From contig CAZDOO010000019.1 of assembly GCA_964507045.1 (NCBI GenBank), positions 7,799 through 71,798 of the forward strand: a stretch of 64,000 nucleotides of DNA. Reading direction: 5' to 3'. This document shows positions 58,987 through 64,000 of the stretch, piece by piece. Origin of the DNA: UBA8199 sp964507045. GTDB lineage: Bacteria > Verrucomicrobiota > Verrucomicrobiia > Limisphaerales > UBA8199. The translations under genes were made by a program, and so were the position numbers. The number at the start of each line of letters is the position of its first letter. Position 1 is the stretch's first letter. The notes beneath the pieces are model-generated. The model searched no databases, was not told the DNA's origin, and saw only the letters and a program-made list of their open reading frames with translations.

Positions 58987-60075
58987 ATGGTGGTTCAGAA
59001 GAAACGTCCGCTGGCCGCGCGATCCAAGCTGCGTCGCGGCCCCCGCCGAGCACGGGCGCCGAAGGCGCTCGCGCTGCGGAAGCGTCATGCCCCGGTCGCC
59101 CGGAAGCATGCCTTGCCTGGACCCAAGCGCGTCCGGAAGGCGGAAGCGCCGGTCAACGAGGAAGCCCTTAAGCCCGTGGCGGTTCCGGCCGTTGCCCCGG
59201 TGGCCGACACCGAGGAGTTGTTGCCGGCTCGCGAGCGGGAACGATCGAGCTACGACGGCGACACCGCCATCAAGCTCTACCTGCGCGAGATCGGCCAGGT
59301 CAAGCTGCTGACCCCGCAGGAGGAGATCCAGTTGGCGGCGCGGATCAAGCGGGGCGACAAGAAGGCTCGCGAGCAAATGATCAAGGCCAACTTGCGCCTG
59401 GTCGTGAAGATCGCCCGCGACTACGAAGGCATCGGCCTGCCGCTGCTCGACCTGATCAGCGAGGGCAATATCGGCCTGATGAAAGCCGTCGAGCGCTTTG
59501 ACCCGGCCAAGGGTGGCAAGCTTTCGACTTACGGCTCGTGGTGGATCAAGCAATCCATCAAGCGCGCCCTGGCCAACCAGTCCAAGACCATCCGGCTGCC
59601 GGTGCATCTTGTGGACAAGATTTCCAAGATGCGGCGCACGGCGCTGCGGCTGCAGGAAGAGCTGGGCCGCGAGCCCAGTGACGAGGAGCTGGGCGAAGAG
59701 CTGGGCTTGAGCGCTTCCCGCATCTCGCAGATGCGCATGGCGGCGGTGCGGCCCGCCTCGCTCGACGCGCCCATCGGCGACGAGGACTCCAACAACTTCT
59801 CGGAGGTGGTGCAGGACGAGAGCGCGGACACCCCGTATGAGCAGCTCGAGGGCAAGACCGTCACCAAGATGCTGCAGGAAATGGTCAAGACCCTGGACCC
59901 GCGCGAATCAACCATCCTGCGCGCGCGGTTCGGGCTGGATGGCGGCTCCCAGAAGACGCTGGAGGAAGTGGGCGCCAAATTCGGCGTCACCCGCGAGCGC
60001 GTGCGCCAGATTCAGAACATAGCGCTCAGGAAGCTGCGCAAGATGATCGAGAAGATGGAAGCGACCCGGGCCTGA
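58987..60075 (+). CDS. rpoD: Primary-type sigma factor (RpoD/SigA)
   Basis: A 362-residue sigma-70 family protein. After a basic/Pro-rich N-terminus (about 1-80; no region 1.1) come region 1.2 (YLREIGQVKLLTPQEEIQLA), regions 2.1-2.4 (NLRLVVKIARDY, LISEGNIGLMKAVERFDP, FSTYGSWWIKQSI-type), region 3 and region 4 with the helix-turn-helix TLEEVGAKFGVTRERVRQIQ. Absence of region 1.1 puts it among SigA-like or group 2 factors. It is the likely housekeeping factor but another primary sigma could exist elsewhere. ATG at 58987 chosen; an earlier start would add 15 unrelated residues. Confidence 0.88.
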   Translation: MVVQKKRPLAARSKLRRGPRRARAPKALALRKRHAPVARKHALPGPKRVRKAEAPVNEEALKPVAVPAVAPVADTEELLPARERERSSYDGDTAIKLYLREIGQVKLLTPQEEIQLAARIKRGDKKAREQMIKANLRLVVKIARDYEGIGLPLLDLISEGNIGLMKAVERFDPAKGGKLSTYGSWWIKQSIKRALANQSKTIRLPVHLVDKISKMRRTALRLQEELGREPSDEELGEELGLSASRISQMRMAAVRPASLDAPIGDEDSNNFSEVVQDESADTPYEQLEGKTVTKMLQEMVKTLDPRESTILRARFGLDGGSQKTLEEVGAKFGVTRERVRQIQNIALRKLRKMIEKMEATRA

Positions 60076-60119
60076 GCCCCGCGAGCCGGCCAACACATTT
60101 AATGAGTGAAAGAGGCGTA

Positions 60120-60656
60120 ATGAATCAACCCTGCCCAACCTCCGCCGACATCGAGAAAGCCATCCGCAACATTCCTGACTTTCCCAAGCCCGGCATTCAG
60201 TTCAAGGACATCACGCCGGTGCTGGCCGATGCGCGGCTCTTCTCCGGCAGCATTGATCTGCTGACCGCGCGGTTCCAGCCCGGCGAGGTGGACGCGGTAG
60301 TGGGCATTGACGCCCGCGGCTTCATTTTTGCCGCCGCCGCCGCCGTCAAGCTCCAGGCGGGCTTTGTGCCCGTGCGCAAGAAGGGCAAGCTTCCTTACCT
60401 CACTCACGAGCAGGAGTACCAGCTCGAATACGGCACCGCCACCGTGGCGGTGCACGTGGATGCTCTCAAGCCCGGCAGCCGGGTGCTGCTCATAGACGAC
60501 TTGCTGGCCACGGGCGGCACGGCGGCCGCGGCGGCGGCGCTCGTGCGCCGGCTCGGCGCGCGCATCCTGGAGATTTCCTTCCTGATCGAGCTGAGCTTCC
60601 TGGGCGGCCGGCAGAAGCTCAAAGACTACCCGGTGCGTTCGCTCGTCGTGTATTGA
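60120..60656 (+). CDS. apt: Adenine phosphoribosyltransferase
   Basis: Apt salvages adenine to AMP with PRPP. It has 178 residues. It starts with AIRNIPDFPKPGIQFKDITP, the Apt signature. The binding loops are GIDARGFIFAAAAA, VPVRKKGKLPY, YQLEYGTATVAVHVD, and the PRPP motif VLLIDDLLATGGTAAA. Length is normal. ATG at 60120 has AGAGG 5 bases upstream; an alternative ATG at 60102 would add six residues. It lies 44 bases after the sigma factor gene and 15 bases before the fusion gene. Confidence 0.94.
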   Translation: MNQPCPTSADIEKAIRNIPDFPKPGIQFKDITPVLADARLFSGSIDLLTARFQPGEVDAVVGIDARGFIFAAAAAVKLQAGFVPVRKKGKLPYLTHEQEYQLEYGTATVAVHVDALKPGSRVLLIDDLLATGGTAAAAAALVRRLGARILEISFLIELSFLGGRQKLKDYPVRSLVVY

Positions 60657-60671
60657 GCGAAGGTTTGCCCA

Positions 60672-62927
60672 ATGCATTGGCTGCAAACCCTCGACCTCGG
60701 GCTGTTCCGGTTCCTCAACCTCCGCCTGGCTAACCCGGTCTTCGACGTGGTGATGCCCTGGGCGAGCGGCAACGCGCTCTTTGTCCCGGCGTTGCTGCTG
60801 GCGGGGGTGCTGTTGATCTGGCGCGGTCGCGCGCGGGGCGCGCTATGCGTGCTGATGCTGGCGCTGATCGTCCCGCTGGGCGATGGGTTTGTCTGCAACC
60901 CGCTGAAGCATACCGTGCAACGCCCGCGGCCTGATACCGCCCTGGCAGATGTCCGCCGTCCGGGCCGCGCTCCCGTCCCGGCCCTGCCGGCGGTTGCGGA
61001 GGTGCCGGCCGCGCCGGAACGCGCCACGGGTGAGAGCATGCCCTCCTCGCACGCCGCCAATTGGTTCGCGGCCACGATGATTCTCTTCATCTACTACCGC
61101 CGCAGCGTGTGGTTCATGCTGCCCGCGGCGATGTTGGTAAGCTTTTCCCGCATCTACAACGGCAGCCACTATCCCAGTGATGTGCTCGCCGGCGCCATCC
61201 TCGGCGCGGGCTATGCCGCGGCGGGGGTCTGGTCCCTGGACGCGCTCTGGCAGCGGGCCGGGCGCAAGTGGTTCCCGCTCTGGTGGCAGCAACTGCCCTC
61301 GCTGCTGGCTCCCGCCGCGCGCGCCGAAGAGGACGAACCCGAAGCCGCGTACCCTGCCCGCGCCGCCGGGGCGCCGCCGTCCCGTCCGGCGCCGCACGCC
61401 ACCGTGGACGAGCATTGGCTGCGGCTGGGCTACCTCTGGATTGCGATCTGCCTGCTGGCCCGGCTGGTGTACATCGCCAGCGGGACCATTGAGTTGTGCG
61501 AGGACGAGGCCTACCAGTGGCTCTGGTCCAAGCACCTGGCGCTGTCCTATTACAGCAAGCCGCCGCTCATCGCTTACACGCAGTTTCTGGGGACCTCCCT
61601 GTGGGGCGACACCGCTTTCGGCGTGCGTTTCTTCTCGCCGGTGATCGGCGCGGTGCTCAGCTTCATCGTGCTGCGCTTCTTCGCGCGCGCGGTCAATGCC
61701 CGCGCGGGTTTCTTCCTCCTGCTCATCATCAGCGCCACGGTGCTGCTGTCGGTGGGCGCGGTGCTGATGACCGTGGACCCGCTGTCGGTGTTGTTCTGGA
61801 CGGCCGCCATGCTGGCCGGCTGGCGGGCGGTGCAGGACAACGGCACGACCCGGGACTGGCTCTGGGTCGGCCTTTGGATGGGGCTGGGTTTCCTGAGCAA
61901 GTACACCGCGCTGTTCCAGTTGCTCTGCTGGGCGGTGTTCTTCGTGCTGTGGCCCGCCGCGCGCAAGCATCTGCGCCGGCCGGGGCCGTATCTGGCCTTG
62001 CTGCTCAACCTGCTGTGCGCGCTGCCAGTGCTGATCTGGAACTGGCAGCACGACTGGATCACCGTTGCCCATGTGGCCGGCAATGCGCATATGGACCAGC
62101 CGTGGCAGCCCACCCTCAAGTACCTGGTCGAGTTTCTGGGCGCCGAGGCCGGCCTGCTCAACCCGGTCTTCTTTGGCGCCACGGTCTGGGCCGCGATCGC
62201 CTTCTGGCGCCGGGGCCGCCATGACCCGCGGCTGGTGTATTGCTTCAGCATGGGCGCGCCGGTTTTCCTGGCTTACCTGCTGCATTCGTTGCGCGCGCGC
62301 GTCCTGCCCAACTGGATCGCCCCCTCCGTGCTGCCCTTGTTCTGCTTCATGGTGATTTACTGGGATGCCAAGTGGCGGCTGGGCGCGGCGCGGCTCAAGC
62401 CTTGGCTCGTCGCCGGGCTCGGGCTGGGATTTGCCGCCGTGATCCTCGGCCATGACACCGACCTGGTCGAGAAGCTTACCGGCCGGCGGCTGCCGGTGAA
62501 CCGGGACCCGCTGCACCGGGTGCGGGAATGGAGCGGAGTGGCGCGCGTCGCCGGCGAGGCCCGGCAGGAGCTGCTCGCCGAAGGCAAACCCGTCTTCATC
62601 ATCGCCGACCATTATGGGCTGGCGGGCGAGATTTCCTTTTACCTGCCCGAAGCCAGGGCGGCGGTGACGCGCGAGCCGATCGTGTTCTACCAGGCCAGCC
62701 GCACTCCCCAGAACCAATTCTTCTTCTGGCCCGGCTATGAGCATCGCCAGGGTCAGAATGCCATCTTCGTCAGCGAGCTGGACCGCGATTCGCAGGACGT
62801 TCCGCCGCCGCCGCCGCACCTGCTGAAGGCCTTCGAGTCGGTGACGCCTTTGGGCGTGCGCAACGTGCTGTATCACGACCGGGTGCTGCGCCCGCTCCAG
62901 CTCTTCGCCTGCCGCGGCTTGCGGTGA
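60672..62927 (+). CDS. PAP2 phosphatase fused to GT39/ArnT-like glycosyltransferase
   Basis: A 751-residue membrane protein with two halves. The first 200 residues are a PAP2 lipid phosphatase. Motif 1 is KHTVQRPRP, motif 2 SMPSSHAANWFA, motif 3 SRIYNGSHYPSDVLAG, all catalytic residues present. A Pro/Ala/Arg linker (about 215-250) follows. The second half is a PMT-type glycosyltransferase: DEAYQWLWSKHLALSYYSKP (conserved Asp-Glu loop and SYYxKPP) and then about nine membrane helices. The last 170 residues are soluble. PMT enzymes use polyprenyl-phosphate sugars, so the phosphatase half could recycle the lipid carrier. Confidence 0.85.
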   Translation: MHWLQTLDLGLFRFLNLRLANPVFDVVMPWASGNALFVPALLLAGVLLIWRGRARGALCVLMLALIVPLGDGFVCNPLKHTVQRPRPDTALADVRRPGRAPVPALPAVAEVPAAPERATGESMPSSHAANWFAATMILFIYYRRSVWFMLPAAMLVSFSRIYNGSHYPSDVLAGAILGAGYAAAGVWSLDALWQRAGRKWFPLWWQQLPSLLAPAARAEEDEPEAAYPARAAGAPPSRPAPHATVDEHWLRLGYLWIAICLLARLVYIASGTIELCEDEAYQWLWSKHLALSYYSKPPLIAYTQFLGTSLWGDTAFGVRFFSPVIGAVLSFIVLRFFARAVNARAGFFLLLIISATVLLSVGAVLMTVDPLSVLFWTAAMLAGWRAVQDNGTTRDWLWVGLWMGLGFLSKYTALFQLLCWAVFFVLWPAARKHLRRPGPYLALLLNLLCALPVLIWNWQHDWITVAHVAGNAHMDQPWQPTLKYLVEFLGAEAGLLNPVFFGATVWAAIAFWRRGRHDPRLVYCFSMGAPVFLAYLLHSLRARVLPNWIAPSVLPLFCFMVIYWDAKWRLGAARLKPWLVAGLGLGFAAVILGHDTDLVEKLTGRRLPVNRDPLHRVREWSGVARVAGEARQELLAEGKPVFIIADHYGLAGEISFYLPEARAAVTREPIVFYQASRTPQNQFFFWPGYEHRQGQNAIFVSELDRDSQDVPPPPPHLLKAFESVTPLGVRNVLYHDRVLRPLQLFACRGLR

Positions 62928-63817
62928 CCGGCTTGGAAACGACAACCACCTTCCCGCTGCGGGACTACGACCTCGCCGCCACGCTTGCCTGCGGGCAGGC
63001 CTTCCGCTGGCAATGGCACGACCCGGCCTGGGTCGGCGTCGTCGGCTCCCGCTGGGTCCGGCTCCAGGCGCAGCCGGGAATCCTGGGCGTCGAGACCGCC
63101 GCGCCGGTGGCCGGCTGGGATTGGCTGGCGCATTACCTGCAACTGGACGTTGACCTGGACGGGGTGCTGCGTGCGTTTCCCGATGATGCGCCCATGCGCG
63201 CCGCGGTTGCCGCCTGCCGCGGCTTGCGGCTGCTGCGCCAGGATCCCTGGGAATGCCTGGCCTCTTTCGTCTTGTCCTCCACCAAGCAGATCGTGCAGAT
63301 CCGGCAGATTATCGCCCGCTTGTGCGAGCGCTACGGCGAGCCGCTGGCCGTCGCGCAAGGCTGCCCGCCCGCCTTCGCCTTCCCGTCCCCAACCCGCCTG
63401 GCGCGCGCCTCCGAAGCCGAGCTGCGCGCCTGCAAAATGGGATTCCGCGCCCCCTATCTGCTGGCCACCGCGCGACAGATTGACGGCGGGCAATTCGACC
63501 TGGCGCGGGTGGGAGAGCTGCCGCTCGCGGCCGCTCGCGCGGAACTCATGCGTTTGCCGGGCGTGGGGCCGAAGATAGCGGATTGCGTCCTGCTCTTCGC
63601 CTATGGGTTTCAGACCGCCTTCCCGGTGGATGTGTGGGTTATGAAAGCCTTGCGGCAGCTCTACTTCCCGAGTAGCCGCGTGCGCAGCCGGCGCCTGCAT
63701 CACTTCGCCGCCGAGCACTTCGGCCCCCACGCCGGCTATGCGCAACAGTACCTCTTCCACTACATGCGCGTGACCGGGCGCGGCGCAATTGCGGAAAAGT
63801 CAGCCACGCTGACTTAG
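62924..63817 (+). CDS. OGG1-like 8-oxoguanine DNA glycosylase
   Basis: A 297-residue base-excision repair enzyme of the HhH-GPD family. The helix-hairpin-helix MRLPGVGPKIADCVLLFAYG carries the catalytic Lys. The catalytic Asp is in AFPVDVWVMKAL. The N-terminal OGG domain starts LAATLACGQAFRWQWHDPAW. No C-terminal Fe-S cluster. It removes oxidised guanine by glycosylase/lyase action. The start codon overlaps the stop of the fusion gene by 4 bases, so it is co-translated. Confidence 0.9.
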   Translation: MTGLETTTTFPLRDYDLAATLACGQAFRWQWHDPAWVGVVGSRWVRLQAQPGILGVETAAPVAGWDWLAHYLQLDVDLDGVLRAFPDDAPMRAAVAACRGLRLLRQDPWECLASFVLSSTKQIVQIRQIIARLCERYGEPLAVAQGCPPAFAFPSPTRLARASEAELRACKMGFRAPYLLATARQIDGGQFDLARVGELPLAAARAELMRLPGVGPKIADCVLLFAYGFQTAFPVDVWVMKALRQLYFPSSRVRSRRLHHFAAEHFGPHAGYAQQYLFHYMRVTGRGAIAEKSATLT

Positions 63818-64000
63818 CCGCCTGCGGCCTGCAAGGGAACAGGGGTGCTCAAGCCCATAGCCACGACACGGTTTGGCGGGGTTTTGCCTGCGGTAGCCTT
63901 CCCAGGGTAGGGCCGCCCCCATTGCCCCCGGCGGTCCAACCCTGAGCTGATAGATGGCATGAATGCTGGCGGACGCGCAACGAAGATGCTACGTCCACCA

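Noticed and set aside
60843..62945. 700-residue minus-strand frame opposite the PAP2-GT39 fusion
   Set aside because: Antisense low-complexity frame; the plus strand has catalytic motifs of both halves.
63818..64000. Possible gene start or RNA at the right edge
   Set aside because: Only short frames, no promoter, tRNA-like fold or conserved motif visible in the last 183 bases.

Overview
The window is chromosomal DNA from a GC-rich, diderm bacterium. It most likely belongs to Verrucomicrobiota of the Limisphaerales/Pedosphaera type. That placement is an inference from gene content: an LptD/FadL outer-membrane inventory, secreted RCC1/Ig-like giants, a sulfatase, a GH30-like hydrolase, Tat-exported sugar isomerase-like proteins, and several secreted proteins ending in the same short module with a terminal F-Y-R motif. 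Genes are densely packed on both strands. Long open frames opposite the real genes are shadows of high GC at third codon positions. I found no tRNA, rRNA, CRISPR array or prophage, and no transposase gene.

Layout. 0-4.7 kb: end of a truncated gene, a secreted protein coupled to a PDZ-less trypsin-like protease, and small unknowns. 4.9-8.6 kb: RCC1/Ig adhesin-like giant. 8.8-10.6 kb: rpsB-tsf. 10.8-20.8 kb: GH30-like hydrolase, TMTC-like membrane TPR protein, sugar isomerase-like protein, SpoIID-like protein, receiver-kinase hybrid, MFS transporter and a small membrane protein. 20.9-26.6 kb: dihydropyrimidinase-like enzyme, alpha/alpha-barrel protein, ureidoglycine aminohydrolase-like bicupin, sulfatase and GAF protein. 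27.4-31.1 kb: PQQ-type propeller, unknown, rimO. 31.1-39.8 kb, all minus strand: FHA/B-box/Yip1 protein and a five-gene block resembling the Phc fatty-acid-ester quorum-sensing system. 40-52.3 kb: degenerate GDSL protein, soluble histidine kinase, phosphoesterase, lptD, small proteins, ferredoxin, FHA protein, hemB, coiled-coil protein, FmdB-type zinc ribbon and a protease-like protein without HExxH. 52.7-63.8 kb: reductive-activator (ASKHA) protein, SRP RNA, dnaX-ybaB-recR, HAD phosphatase, rhomboid, primary sigma factor, apt, a PAP2-GT39 fusion and an OGG1-like glycosylase.

Most interesting. (1) A candidate Phc-like autoinducer cassette (32.6-36.7 kb): a PhcB-like methyltransferase, a six-TM PhcS-like kinase and a PhcR-like receiver/pseudokinase, with a DUF2156 acyltransferase-fold protein and a FadL channel upstream. 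(2) A family of five intergenic palindromes. Four are built from 11-bp CCTCACCGTnn-type units around cores that differ in sequence yet stay self-complementary. One copy is split by a 257-bp element with 17-bp terminal inverted repeats and a 7-bp target duplication. (3) Heptanucleotide tandem repeats ahead of tsf, dnaX and recR, and inside the rimO coding sequence. (4) Several enzyme-fold proteins that have lost catalytic or metal-binding residues (GDSL, AllE-like, MA-like peptidase, PhcR-like kinase, DnaX zinc module).
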